A stretch of 64,000 nt of DNA, from positions 124,001 through 188,000 of the forward strand of contig NZ_JACHYH010000006.1 of assembly GCF_014192715.1 (NCBI RefSeq), written 5' to 3'. The position numbers and the translations under genes are program-made. The stretch is from Luteibacter sp. Sphag1AF. GTDB lineage: Bacteria; Pseudomonadota; Gammaproteobacteria; Xanthomonadales; Rhodanobacteraceae. Positions 17,633 to 26,724 of the stretch are shown here, piece after piece; positions within the stretch are counted from its first letter, which is position 1, and each line of letters opens with the position of its first letter. Below the pieces are notes generated by a model that saw only the letters and a program-made list of their open reading frames with translations, was not told the origin of the DNA and did not search any database.

Positions 17633-18397
17633 ATGCGTGACCTGATCGACACCCATGCACACCTGGACGATGCCAGCTTTGATGCCGATCGCGAGGCCAT
17701 GTTCGAGCGGGCGCGCGAGGCCGGAATCAGTGCCCAGGTGGTGCCGGGCGTGGATCGCGCCTCATGGAGTCGCATCGACAGCTTGAGGGAAAATCATGCC
17801 GGCGTTCACGCGGCGTATGGGCTTCATCCACTTTTTCTCGACAACCATCGCGACACCCATCTGGATGATCTTCCTCGCTGGCTGGGCGACCGGCACGCCG
17901 TCGCGGTGGGTGAGATCGGCCTGGATTTCTATATCGAAGGCCTCGACGCAGACCGGCAGCGCCGCTTTTTCCATGAGCAGCTGGATATGGCAGAGGACAC
18001 CGGCCTTCCCGTCATTCTCCACGCGCGTCGCGCCGTGGAAGAAGTCACCCAGGCCGTGAAGAAGCGCGCCGGCTTGCGTGGCGTGGTGCATAGCTTCTCC
18101 GGCAGCCAGGAGCAGGCCAACAACCTGTGGAAGCTGGGCTTCCATCTGGGCATCGGTGGCCCGGTGACTTACGAGCGCGCGCACCGCCTGCGGGATATCG
18201 TCGCACGCATGCCGATTGAGTTTCTGCTTCTGGAAACCGATGCCCCCGATCAGCCCTGCGCTCATCGCCGCGGCCAGCGCAACGAGCCTGCTTTCATGCT
18301 GGACGTACTGGAGGCTGTGGCGACGCTCCGCGGTGAATCGCCGGACGAGGTGGCGGCCGCCACCAGCGCCAATGCCCGCCGGCTTTTCGGCATCTGA
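17633..18397 (+). CDS. tatD: TatD-family metal-dependent deoxyribonuclease
   Basis: A 254-residue TIM-barrel hydrolase of the TatD family (3'-5' DNase / quality-control nuclease). Metal ligands are visible in MRDLIDTHAHLDD, GEIGLDF (bridging Glu), VILHARR, GVVHSFSG and LLLETDAPDQP. The sequence is closest in style to the YjjV subgroup. The ATG at 17633 gives the family N-terminus; the longer ORF from 17570 has no support. It is a single gene, followed 75 nt later by marR. Confidence 0.92.
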   Translation: MRDLIDTHAHLDDASFDADREAMFERAREAGISAQVVPGVDRASWSRIDSLRENHAGVHAAYGLHPLFLDNHRDTHLDDLPRWLGDRHAVAVGEIGLDFYIEGLDADRQRRFFHEQLDMAEDTGLPVILHARRAVEEVTQAVKKRAGLRGVVHSFSGSQEQANNLWKLGFHLGIGGPVTYERAHRLRDIVARMPIEFLLLETDAPDQPCAHRRGQRNEPAFMLDVLEAVATLRGESPDEVAAATSANARRLFGI

Positions 18398-18436
18398 ACA
18401 CACGAATTACTTGCGCCTCCAGAAGGACGCTTGCTA

Positions 18437-18466
18437 GGCTAATAGTTCACCAGCGAACTATTAGCC
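18437..18466. promoter_or_regulatory. Perfect 12-bp inverted repeat: MarR operator
   Basis: GGCTAATAGTTC and GAACTATTAGCC form a perfect inverted repeat with a 6-nt spacer (ACCAGC), ending 6 nt before the marR start. The size and position fit an autoregulatory MarR-family operator controlling the whole efflux operon. Confidence 0.75.
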
Positions 18467-18472
18467 ACTGAA

Positions 18473-18997
18473 ATGCCACACGCCACTTCCTGTGTTGATG
18501 CGCTCTATGAGGGGGTGGATCGCGTCAGCGAGTTCATTCCCGAACTGCCTCGCAGCGAGGTAGCACTCGCACGCCTTCTCCTTCTGGTCGGTGGCGCCGT
18601 GCTGCGTGATCTGGAAGAACGGCTGAAGCCGCATGGCATGAATGACAGTGACTTCCGTACGCTGATGATGCTGTTTGCCAGCGAAGACGGCAGCGCCACG
18701 CCCAGTGCCCTGTGTGCGCTGGCCGAGCAGAGCGCGACCAACATGACGCGTATCGCCAACGCGCTGGTAAAGCGCGAACTCATCACTCGCGCGCATGCCG
18801 TGGAAGACCGCCGCCAGGTGGTGCTGCGCATCACGCCAAACGGGCGCCGGTTCGTCAAAAAACTGCTTCCTCCCCTTCTCCCCCCGGTAGTCGACGCTTT
18901 TTCGTGTTTCACCGCCAACGAGCGGAAGACACTCGAAGCGCTTCTGAAAAAGCTGGCCCTGCATATCGAGCAGAAGCATATGGACGAGCGTTCATGA
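18473..18997 (+). CDS. MarR-family transcriptional regulator of efflux operon
   Basis: A 174-residue winged-helix regulator. The wing and recognition helix are in LCALAEQSATNMTRIANALVKRELITRAHAVEDRRQVVLRITPNG, with the MarR-typical D-R-R in the wing. Flanking helices form the dimer domain. By family and position it represses its own operon and is released by a toxic ligand. The stop overlaps the ATG of the outer-membrane factor gene (ATGA). The perfect palindrome directly before the start is its likely binding site. Confidence 0.92.
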   Translation: MPHATSCVDALYEGVDRVSEFIPELPRSEVALARLLLLVGGAVLRDLEERLKPHGMNDSDFRTLMMLFASEDGSATPSALCALAEQSATNMTRIANALVKRELITRAHAVEDRRQVVLRITPNGRRFVKKLLPPLLPPVVDAFSCFTANERKTLEALLKKLALHIEQKHMDERS

Positions 18998-20457
18998 CAC
19001 GATCCTTCCTTACCCGCACCGTGTTGACTGCGTCGCTTGCCGTGGCACTGGCGGCTTGCAGTATTCCCACCCGGGTCACCCCACCCGCACTGCGCGATGA
19101 GGCGCCGCTGGCCGGTCTGGAAACAAGTACCCGCCCGGGCTGGCCCGAAACCAGCTGGTGGCGCGCGTATCACGACGATCAGCTGGATGGCCTGATGGAC
19201 CGGGCCATGCAGAACTCCCCGGATCTGGCCCAGGCCAAGACCCGCGTGGACAGCGCCCAGCAGAACATCCGCGTCGCTGCTGCACAGACCGGTCTGCGCG
19301 TGGATGGCAGCGCGCAGGTCGCGCGCCAGCGCATGAGCGAGAACGGCATCATTCCGAGCAAGTTCCTCGGTTTCACCTGGTACAACCAGGCTGATCTCGG
19401 CATCCAGCTTCAGTACGACTTCGACTGGTGGGGCAAGAAGCGCAACGCCATTGGCGCGGCCATTGATCAGGCCCGTGCCGCACAAGCCCAGCGCAGCGCT
19501 GCCGCGTTGTCCATTCAGAGCTCGGTAGCCGACATGTACTTCAGCTGGCTGGCCGACGAAGCACGCGCCAGCCTCGCTGAGGATCTGGTCGCCGCGCGCG
19601 GCCGTGTCCTGCGGATTGCGCAGTTGCGGGTTCGCCAGGGCGTGGACGTGCCCGACACCGTGACCCAGGCTGAGGCCGAACTGGCCGGTGCGCGTCAGCA
19701 ACAGGTAGCACTGAAGGGCTCGGCGAATATCCGCCGCGCTGCCCTGGCCACGCTGGTGGGCGTGACGCCCGCCGATCTGGCGCAGCTCAAGCCCCGGCCC
19801 TTGCCCGAGGTGGCCCCCGGCCTGCCCTCCAACGTGGGCGCGGACCTGCTTGCCCGGCGCCCGGACATCGCCGCCAGCCGCTGGCAGGTCGAAGCTGCGG
19901 TGAAGCAGACCGATGTGGCCCGTGCGCAATTCTTCCCGGACGTGAGCCTCACCGCGATGGCTGGCCTGTCCAGCATCGACATGGACAAGGTCTTCAGCGC
20001 CAGCAGCCGGACGTTCGGCCTGACGCCCGCGATCCATCTGCCGATCTTTGAAGGGGGCGCGCTCGAGGCCAACTACGGCGTGAGTCGCAGCCAGCTGGAC
20101 GCCGCCATCGCTCAGTACAACTCCACGGTGGCCACGGCTGCCCGTGACGTCGCCACCCAGGCGCTGAGCGCCGAGCAGCTTGCCGGCCGCCGCCAGCAGC
20201 AGGCCACGCAGGTCGCTTCCATGCAGACCCTGGTCGCCACGGCGAAGGCACGCGCCGCCCAGGGCGTGCGCGACGACCGCGAGCAGCTGGCCACGCAGGC
20301 GCAGCTGCTCGGCCAGCGCGATGCCGACATCGACCTTCACGCACAGGCGCTGTCCACGGACGTGCGCCTGATTCAGGCACTCGGCGGCGGTTACCGCCGC
20401 GAAGCCGAACCCCTTTCCTCTTCCACGCACAGCACGAACGGAGCCCCCACCCCATGA
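18994..20457 (+). CDS. NodT/OprM-family outer-membrane efflux lipoprotein
   Basis: Outer-membrane channel of a tripartite pump, 487 residues. The signal peptide ends in ALAAC (Cys22), so it is lipid-anchored. Two OEP repeats follow; family motifs include RPGWPETSWWRAYHDDQLDG near residue 48, ADLGIQLQYDFDWWGKKRNA, LLARRPDIAASRW at about 286, and ARAQFFPDVSLTA. It is encoded between the regulator and the periplasmic adaptor emrA with ATGA overlaps at both ends, so the four genes form one coupled operon. Confidence 0.93.
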   Translation: MTRSFLTRTVLTASLAVALAACSIPTRVTPPALRDEAPLAGLETSTRPGWPETSWWRAYHDDQLDGLMDRAMQNSPDLAQAKTRVDSAQQNIRVAAAQTGLRVDGSAQVARQRMSENGIIPSKFLGFTWYNQADLGIQLQYDFDWWGKKRNAIGAAIDQARAAQAQRSAAALSIQSSVADMYFSWLADEARASLAEDLVAARGRVLRIAQLRVRQGVDVPDTVTQAEAELAGARQQQVALKGSANIRRAALATLVGVTPADLAQLKPRPLPEVAPGLPSNVGADLLARRPDIAASRWQVEAAVKQTDVARAQFFPDVSLTAMAGLSSIDMDKVFSASSRTFGLTPAIHLPIFEGGALEANYGVSRSQLDAAIAQYNSTVATAARDVATQALSAEQLAGRRQQQATQVASMQTLVATAKARAAQGVRDDREQLATQAQLLGQRDADIDLHAQALSTDVRLIQALGGGYRREAEPLSSSTHSTNGAPTP

Positions 20458-21650
20458 GCGCCATCGCTTCCGACAAGCCGCTGGACAACGACAGCGGCAA
20501 TGCCCCGAAGGACGCGGGCAAGCGCCGGCGCGCACTGCTGATCGCGCTGCTGGTGTTCATCGTGGCCGGCCTGGCGTGGTTTCTGCTGTGGCTGCTGGTG
20601 TTTTCCAAGCGGGAAAAGACCGATGACGCCTACGTGGGCGGCAACCAGGTAGGTATTTCTGCCCAGGTACCGGGCATTGTCACCGGCGTGTTCGCCGATG
20701 ACACCCAGTTGGTGAAAGCCGGCCAGATTCTCGTCAAGCTTGACGCCACCGACGCCGACGTGAACCTGCGCAAGGCCAGCAGCGGTCTCGCCCAGGCCGT
20801 GCGCCAGGTGCGCCAGCAGACCCAGTCGGCTGCCAGCGCGGATGCCGCTGTGGCGGCGCGCCAGCTCGACCTCAAGCGCGCGGAGCAGGACCTGAAGCGC
20901 CGCATTCCCCTGCTGGCCGAGAAGGCCGTGGCACCGGAAGAAGTGCAGCACGCACGCGACGCCGTGGACAGCGCCCGTTCGGCGCTGGACGCTGCCCAGC
21001 GTCAGGCAGACGCCGCCAGTGCCTTGGTTGACGGCAGCGAAGTAGCCAACAACCCCGCCGTGGAACAGGCCCGCGCCACGTTCCGCCAGGCCTGGGTCAA
21101 CGCCCAGCGCAACAGCATCGTCGCGCCGGTGGACGGCTACGTTGCCCAGCGCAGCGTGCAGGTGGGCAACAGTGTGCAGCCCGGCCAGCAGCTGATGACC
21201 GTGGTGCCGCTGCATAACCTCTGGGTCGATGCCAACTTCAAGGAAAGCCAGCTGCGTCACGTGCGCATTGGCCAGCCCGCCCGCGTGGAAGCCGACATCT
21301 ACGGCGGCAGCGTGGAATTCCACGGCCACGTCGTGGGCCTGGGTGCCGGCACCGGCAGCGCGTTCTCCCTGCTGCCGGCGCAGAATGCGACGGGCAACTG
21401 GATCAAGGTGGTACAGCGTGTTCCGGTGCGCATTGCCATCGACAACGCCGACCTGGACAAACACCCATTGCGTGTCGGCCTGTCGACCACGGTCACCGTC
21501 AACATCACCGACAGCAATGGCGACGTGCTGGCCCGCACGGCCAGCGATCAGGCCGTCGCGCAGACCACGGTGTACGACGACATCGCCGCACGCGCCGATG
21601 CTGCCGCCGACGAGATCGTGAAAAACAACCTCGGTGCAGCGAAGCTCTGA
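20454..21650 (+). CDS. emrA: EmrA-like membrane fusion protein
   Basis: Periplasmic adaptor of an EmrAB-TolC-type pump, 398 residues. One N-terminal membrane helix (ALLIALLVFIVAGLAWFLLWLLVF, about 23-46) is followed by KTDDAYVGGNQVGISAQVPGIV, the classic EmrA/HlyD lipoyl entry. A long coiled coil (residues about 100-215, QTQSAASADAAVAARQLDLKRAEQ...) and the second lipoyl half (NSIVAPVDGYVAQRSVQVGNSVQPGQQL) complete the family layout. It works with emrB, which starts 7 nt later. Confidence 0.94.
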   Translation: MSAIASDKPLDNDSGNAPKDAGKRRRALLIALLVFIVAGLAWFLLWLLVFSKREKTDDAYVGGNQVGISAQVPGIVTGVFADDTQLVKAGQILVKLDATDADVNLRKASSGLAQAVRQVRQQTQSAASADAAVAARQLDLKRAEQDLKRRIPLLAEKAVAPEEVQHARDAVDSARSALDAAQRQADAASALVDGSEVANNPAVEQARATFRQAWVNAQRNSIVAPVDGYVAQRSVQVGNSVQPGQQLMTVVPLHNLWVDANFKESQLRHVRIGQPARVEADIYGGSVEFHGHVVGLGAGTGSAFSLLPAQNATGNWIKVVQRVPVRIAIDNADLDKHPLRVGLSTTVTVNITDSNGDVLARTASDQAVAQTTVYDDIAARADAAADEIVKNNLGAAKL

Positions 21651-21656
21651 CGCCCC

Positions 21657-23222
21657 ATGGCCGCCGAACCGACTCTTGCTGCCGACAGCCCGGCGCCGCT
21701 GAAACCGCTCAGCGGCCTGCCCCTTGTCCTGCTGACCATCGCCGTCGCGTTCTCCACGTTCATGGAGATTCTCGACATGACCATCGTGAACGTGGCGGTC
21801 CCGCACATTGCGGGCAGCCTGGGCGTCAGTTCCAGCGAAGGCACCTGGGCCATCAGCTCCTATGCGCTGGCCAGCGCCATCATGCAGCCGCTGACTGGCT
21901 GGCTGGCCAAGCGGTTTGGTGAAGTCAAAACCTTCTGCTTCTCCGTGGGCCTGTTCGTGGCCTTCTCGATGCTGTGCGGCCTGGCCACCAGCATGCCGAT
22001 GCTGGTGATCTTCCGCCTGTTGCAGGGTGCCGGTTCCGGGCCGATGGTGGCGCTGTCGCTGACGCTGCTGCTGTCCAGTTATCCGAAGACCAAGCAAGGC
22101 ATTGCGCTGGCGATGTGGGCCATGACCGTCGTGGTCGCGCCGATCTTCGGCCCCATCCTGGGTGGCGTGCTGACGGACAATTTCTCCTGGCCGTGGATTT
22201 TCTACATCAACGTGCCGGTGGGTGCGCTCGCGGGCATCATCACCTGGAGCATCCTGCGCCATCGGGAAACCAAGACCGTGCGCGCGCCCATCGACGTGGT
22301 GGGCCTGGGCCTGCTGATCGTCGGCGTGGGCTGCCTGCAGTTCATGCTGGACAACGGCAACGACCACGACTGGTTCGCCTCGCCGATGATCCTCACGCTG
22401 GGCCTGATCGCACTGGTGGCACTGGTGTTCCTGGTCATCTGGGAGCTCACCGCCAGGCATCCGGTCGTGGACCTGTCGCTGTTCAGCCGACGCAATTTCA
22501 CGGTGGGCGTGACCGCGCTGTCGCTGGGCATGCTGGCCTTCTTCGGCATCAGCGTCGTGTTCCCGCTATGGCTGCAGACCACACTGGGCTACACCGCCAC
22601 GTGGGCAGGTCTTGCCACCGCGCCGGTCGGCATTCTGGCCTTCGTGGTCTCACCCATCATCGGCAAGAACATCCAGCGGCTGGAACTGCGCGCCGTGGTG
22701 ACCTTCGCCTTCATGGTGTTTGCGCTCACGGCTTACTGGTTTTCCACGTTCAACAGCCAGGCCTCGTTCGCCACGCTGGTGCTGCCGCGCTTCGTGATGG
22801 GTATCGCCATCGCCTGCTTCTTCATTCCGCTGAACCAGATTTTTCTGTCGGGCCTGCGGCCGGATCAGATCGCGGGGGCGTCGGGCCTGTCCAACTTCTG
22901 CCGCACGCTGGCCTCCAGCGTATCCACCGCCCTGACCGTCACGCTCTGGCAACACCGCACCGAATATCACCACGCGGTGCTCACGGAGCACGTCTCACCC
23001 GCCGTGCCGGCGACCGCCCAGTTCGTCCAGCAGCTTCAGGGCATGGGCATCCCGGGCAAGCCGGGTCTGGCGGTGGTGGATCAGCTGGTGACCCGTGAAG
23101 CGGCCACCCTCGCCGTCAACGACGTCTTCTTCGGGTGCGCGGTGCTGTTCCTGGCGCTGATTCCCATCCTCTGGTTTGCCCGGCCGCCGTTTGGCAATGC
23201 CGGAGGCGCGGCGGCCCACTAG
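21657..23222 (+). CDS. emrB: EmrB-like MFS drug transporter (DHA2, 14 TM)
   Basis: Inner-membrane proton-driven drug exporter of the DHA2 family, 521 residues with about 14 hydrophobic helices. Motifs: FMEILDMTIVNVAVPHIAGSLG (TM1, motif D1), SYALASAIMQPLTGWLAKRFGEVK (motif A), RLLQGAGSGPMVALSLTLL, and APIFGPILGGVLTDNFSWPWIFYINVPVG (motif C). With emrA and the outer-membrane factor it forms a pump spanning both membranes. Substrate unknown; the MarR regulator suggests lipophilic or phenolic compounds. Last gene of the operon. Confidence 0.94.
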   Translation: MAAEPTLAADSPAPLKPLSGLPLVLLTIAVAFSTFMEILDMTIVNVAVPHIAGSLGVSSSEGTWAISSYALASAIMQPLTGWLAKRFGEVKTFCFSVGLFVAFSMLCGLATSMPMLVIFRLLQGAGSGPMVALSLTLLLSSYPKTKQGIALAMWAMTVVVAPIFGPILGGVLTDNFSWPWIFYINVPVGALAGIITWSILRHRETKTVRAPIDVVGLGLLIVGVGCLQFMLDNGNDHDWFASPMILTLGLIALVALVFLVIWELTARHPVVDLSLFSRRNFTVGVTALSLGMLAFFGISVVFPLWLQTTLGYTATWAGLATAPVGILAFVVSPIIGKNIQRLELRAVVTFAFMVFALTAYWFSTFNSQASFATLVLPRFVMGIAIACFFIPLNQIFLSGLRPDQIAGASGLSNFCRTLASSVSTALTVTLWQHRTEYHHAVLTEHVSPAVPATAQFVQQLQGMGIPGKPGLAVVDQLVTREAATLAVNDVFFGCAVLFLALIPILWFARPPFGNAGGAAAH

Positions 23223-23347
23223 GCCGCCGCCACCCCGGACGGGGCGCCATTTGGATCGGTTGAAGGAGTGGTTACAGTTTTCCCGAAATAAATCCCGTGC
23301 CTTAGGACAACTGGTGCGGCGCAATACCTCGTGGTAGTTTCTGCCGC

Positions 23348-23854
23348 ATGGCACAAACCCTTCGCATCATTAAGAAGTATCCGAACCGTCGTCTGTACGA
23401 CACGGAGATCTCCAGCTATATCACGCTGGAAGAGGTCCGCCAGCTCGTGCTCGACGGAGAAACGTTTGAGGTCCGCGACGCCAAATCGGGCGAGGATCTC
23501 ACCCGATCCGTGCTGTTGCAGATCATCGCCGAGCACGAGGAGCACGGGCAGCCCATGCTGTCGCCCCAGCTCCTGTCCCACATCATCCGCTTCTACGGCG
23601 ACTCGCTGCAGGGCTTCATGGGACCGTATCTGGAGCGCAGCCTGCAGGTCTTCCTCGACCAGCAGCAGCAGTTCCGCAACCAGCTCAACAGCCTGATGGG
23701 CCAGACCCCGTGGTCGATGCTCAACGAGATGACTGAGCGCAACCTCGATGTGTGGAAGTCGATGCAGCGGGGCTTCCTCGATGCCGCGACCCAGAAGCCG
23801 GAGCCGCCCACCGCTCCGCGCACGCCTCCGCGCGGCGGCAAGAAGTCGGGCTGA
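23348..23854 (+). CDS. phaR: PhaR-type polyhydroxyalkanoate synthesis regulator
   Basis: A 168-residue protein with the PHB/PHA accumulation regulator DNA-binding domain at its N-terminus (RIIKKYPNRRLYDTEISSYITLEEVRQLV), followed by the accumulation domain (LLQIIAEHEEHGQPMLSPQLLSHIIRFYGD). PhaR binds PHA granules and represses phasin genes when granules are absent. The C-terminus is proline-rich and basic. No phaC, phaB or phasin gene is in the window, so here its targets lie elsewhere. It is a single gene. Confidence 0.9.
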   Translation: MAQTLRIIKKYPNRRLYDTEISSYITLEEVRQLVLDGETFEVRDAKSGEDLTRSVLLQIIAEHEEHGQPMLSPQLLSHIIRFYGDSLQGFMGPYLERSLQVFLDQQQQFRNQLNSLMGQTPWSMLNEMTERNLDVWKSMQRGFLDAATQKPEPPTAPRTPPRGGKKSG

Positions 23855-23951
23855 CCCCGAGCACGCCGGGCAGGTTTTACCCTCCCGGCGCTGCGACGCA
23901 CGACGCGTTGCCCTGCAATAATCCCCGTCTTCCTCACATCGGCGCCGGCCC

Positions 23952-25316
23952 ATGGCTCGCAAAGACATCACCGTGATTGGCGCGGGCCTCGTCGGCTCGC
24001 TGATCGCCACCCTGCTTTCCCAGCGCGGCTTCCGCGTCACGGTCTTTGAAAAGCGCAGCGATCCCAGGCGCGCCGGCTTCCTGGGCGGTCGCTCGATCAA
24101 TCTGGCCCTGGCCGAACGCGGCCTCAACGCACTGCGCGCAACGGGTCTGGCCGACGATGTGCTGGCTCAGGCCGTGATGATGCGCGGACGCATGGTGCAC
24201 GACCGTGACGCGGGCACCAGCAGCCTGCACCGCTACGGCGTGGACGACAGCGAAGTCATCTGGTCCGTGTCGCGAGGCGGCCTCAACACGCTGATGCTCG
24301 ACGCGGCCGAAGCCGCTGGCGCCACCATCCACTTCGATCAGGGCCTTGCCTCGGCGGATTTCGCTGCCGGCACCGCCACGCTCTGCGACAGCGCAGGTGT
24401 GCTGCGCCAGGTGGAAGCCGCCACGCTCGTGGGCGCCGATGGCGCAGGCTCTGCGCTGCGCGCCGCGATGCATGCGCACACGCCGCTCGGCGAGCGCATC
24501 GAAGAACTGGGACACGGCTACAAGGAACTGGAAATCCCGCCCGGCCCGGCGTCCCAGCCCTTCGCCATCGAACCGAACGCGCTGCACATCTGGCCGCGCG
24601 GTGGCTATATGTGCATTGCGCTGCCCAATCGCGAGGGCAGCTTCACGGTCACGCTGTTTCTACCCAACACCGGCCCCCATCCCAGCTTCGCCACGTTGCC
24701 GGATGCGCACGGTGCCGAAGCGCTGTTCCGCGACGAATTTCCCGACGCGCTAAAGCTCATGCCGGATTTCAACGCGGACTGGTCGGCGCACCCGGTGGGC
24801 ACGCTGGCCACGCTGTATCTGGATCGCTGGCACATCGGAGGCAACGCGCTGCTGATCGGCGATGCGGCCCACGCCATCGTGCCGTTCCATGGCCAGGGCA
24901 TGAACTGTGGTTTCGAGGATGCGGCTGAACTGGCTCCGCTACTTGAGGCCGAACCCGACGACATTGCCGGTGTGTTCGCCGAATTCCAGCGTCGCCGCAA
25001 GCCCAATGCCGATGCCATCGCCGCGATGGCGCTGGAAAATTACATCGAGATGCGCGATTCCGTCGCCGATCCGCATTATCTGCGCAAGCGCGAACTGGGC
25101 AGCCTGCTGGCCGAGCGCGCGCCAGCGCATTACATGCCGCGCTATCGCATGGTCACCTTCACCCATCTGCCATATCACTACGCGCTGGAACGCGGCCGCG
25201 CGCAGGACACGCTGATTGAACAGCTGCTCAAAGGCCACACCGATGTGTCGGGCGTGAACCTCGACGACGCGGTTGCCACCCTCAAGGCCACCCTTCCGCC
25301 GCTGCCCGCGCGCTGA
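23952..25316 (+). CDS. kmo: Kynurenine 3-monooxygenase
   Basis: FAD- and NADPH-dependent hydroxylase that converts L-kynurenine to 3-hydroxykynurenine in the tryptophan to quinolinate/NAD route. The 454-residue protein has the FAD motif GAGLVGSLIATLL near residue 10, the KMO-specific GGRSINLALAERGLNAL, a DG-type motif LVGADGAGSALR, and the second FAD motif GDAAHAIVPFHGQGMNCGFED. The C-terminal region has hydrophobic stretches as in other KMOs. No other kynurenine-pathway gene is adjacent; the ccm operon follows. Confidence 0.95.
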   Translation: MARKDITVIGAGLVGSLIATLLSQRGFRVTVFEKRSDPRRAGFLGGRSINLALAERGLNALRATGLADDVLAQAVMMRGRMVHDRDAGTSSLHRYGVDDSEVIWSVSRGGLNTLMLDAAEAAGATIHFDQGLASADFAAGTATLCDSAGVLRQVEAATLVGADGAGSALRAAMHAHTPLGERIEELGHGYKELEIPPGPASQPFAIEPNALHIWPRGGYMCIALPNREGSFTVTLFLPNTGPHPSFATLPDAHGAEALFRDEFPDALKLMPDFNADWSAHPVGTLATLYLDRWHIGGNALLIGDAAHAIVPFHGQGMNCGFEDAAELAPLLEAEPDDIAGVFAEFQRRRKPNADAIAAMALENYIEMRDSVADPHYLRKRELGSLLAERAPAHYMPRYRMVTFTHLPYHYALERGRAQDTLIEQLLKGHTDVSGVNLDDAVATLKATLPPLPAR

Positions 25317-25360
25317 CGCGAGCTGCCGCCTCATGGACAAGCCCGCGGCAGGCACGGACA

Positions 25361-26005
25361 ATGGGGCGGATGTGCGCAGCCGATTCCGCCAACGCCCTCA
25401 TTGAAGCCCTTGCGCTCAGCTTCACGCGCCAGGACGAGCAGGTATTCGGCCCTCTGGATTTTGCGCTGCACGCGGGCGACATTGCCCTGATCGAAGGCGA
25501 CAACGGCAGCGGCAAGACCACGCTGATGCGCATCCTCACCGGCATGCTGCACACCGATGAGGGCGAGCTGCGTTTCGACGGACAGCCCTATACCCGCGAT
25601 GCCACCGCTGGCCATGTCGTTTTCCTGGGTCATCACCTGGGTCTGAAGAGCGACCTCAGTGCACGGGAAAACCTCCGTTTTGCCCAGGGCCTGTATGGCG
25701 CACGCCCCGGCAGCGACATCGTCACGGCGCTGGCTGCCGTGGGGCTTGCCGGCTACGAAGACGAACCCGTGCGTCGACTTTCTGCCGGACAAAAGAAACG
25801 CGCCGCGCTCGCCCGGCTGCTGATCCTGCCAGCGCGCGTCTGGCTGCTGGACGAGCCATACGCCAATCTCGACCGCGAAGGCATCGCACTGGTCAATACG
25901 CTGCTCGCATCCCATGCAGCCCGTGGTGGCGCCGCGCTGGTCACCAGCCACGGCGCTGTCGCGTTCGCCGGCGATGAACCCCGTCGCATCCGGATCCACC
26001 CATGA
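25361..26005 (+). CDS. ccmA: Cytochrome c biogenesis ATP-binding export protein CcmA
   Basis: ATPase of the CcmABCD complex, which releases holo-CcmE (haem chaperone) from CcmC. The 214-residue product shows Walker A EGDNGSGKTTLMRIL, the signature RLSAGQKKRAALARLL, and Walker B VWLLDEPYANLD, the CcmA-typical form. Two in-frame ATGs (25361, 25370) are possible. The stop overlaps ccmB (ATGA). First gene of ccmABCDEFGHI. Confidence 0.95.
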   Translation: MGRMCAADSANALIEALALSFTRQDEQVFGPLDFALHAGDIALIEGDNGSGKTTLMRILTGMLHTDEGELRFDGQPYTRDATAGHVVFLGHHLGLKSDLSARENLRFAQGLYGARPGSDIVTALAAVGLAGYEDEPVRRLSAGQKKRAALARLLILPARVWLLDEPYANLDREGIALVNTLLASHAARGGAALVTSHGAVAFAGDEPRRIRIHP

Positions 26006-26688
26006 CGCCCGGCAGCACCTGTGCAGCCTGCGTGGCCCTGTTCCGCCGCGACCTCCTGCTAGCCTGGCGTCGCCGCGGCGATATCGCCATGCCGGTGCTC
26101 TACGCGGTGATCGTTACCACGCTGTTTCCGTTCGCACTGGGGCCGGATGCGGCGCTGCTGTCGCGGATCGCTGGCGGCGTGGTGCTGGTGACGGTGCTGC
26201 TGGCAATGCTTCTGTCGCTGGACAGCCTGTTCCGTTCCGACGTGGAAGACGGATCGCTGGAGCAGTGGATGCTCGCACCACAGTCACTGCCCCTGCTGCT
26301 GGGGGCCAAGCTGCTGGCCCACTGGATCACCTCGGCCGTGCCACTCATTGTCATCGCGCCCGTGCTGGCCAGCATGTTGCGCTTTCCCACCGCCGCGATG
26401 CCGGTATTGGTCGCCGCGCTATTGCTAGCCACACCCCTGTTGAGTCTACTGGGAGGCGTGTTGGTGGCCCTGACGGCGGGCTCAAGGCGCTCTGGTATGC
26501 TCCTTGCGCTGATGTTGCTGCCTTTGTGCGTGCCTGTGGTGATCTTCGCCGCGGGCGCCGTGGCCGCTGCGCAGGACGGGCTGCCCTTTGCTGCTCCCAT
26601 CGCGTGGCTGGGCGCGGCACTGGCCCTTGCCCTGGTGCTTGGCCCCCTGGCCTGCGCCGCGGCGCTGCGCATCGCCATGGATGCCTGA
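26002..26688 (+). CDS. ccmB: Haem exporter membrane subunit CcmB
   Basis: Six-helix inner-membrane partner of CcmA, 228 residues. It begins with the family sequence FRRDLLLAWRRRGDIAMPVLYAVIVTTLFPFALGP and contains the conserved DGSLEQW in ...SDVEDGSLEQWMLAP. Alternating hydrophobic segments cover the rest (LLLGAKLLAHWITSAVPLIVIAPVLA, LLALMLLPLCVPVVIFAAGAV). It overlaps ccmA by 4 nt and ccmC follows after 36 nt. Confidence 0.95.
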   Translation: MTPGSTCAACVALFRRDLLLAWRRRGDIAMPVLYAVIVTTLFPFALGPDAALLSRIAGGVVLVTVLLAMLLSLDSLFRSDVEDGSLEQWMLAPQSLPLLLGAKLLAHWITSAVPLIVIAPVLASMLRFPTAAMPVLVAALLLATPLLSLLGGVLVALTAGSRRSGMLLALMLLPLCVPVVIFAAGAVAAAQDGLPFAAPIAWLGAALALALVLGPLACAAALRIAMDA

Positions 26689-26724
26689 CTATGCTGGCGC
26701 GCGCACACACTAGGACGAGAGCAC

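Noticed and set aside
18505-22460. Two long minus-strand ORFs across the efflux operon
   Set aside because: Shadows of marR, the outer-membrane factor and emrA; low-complexity composition.
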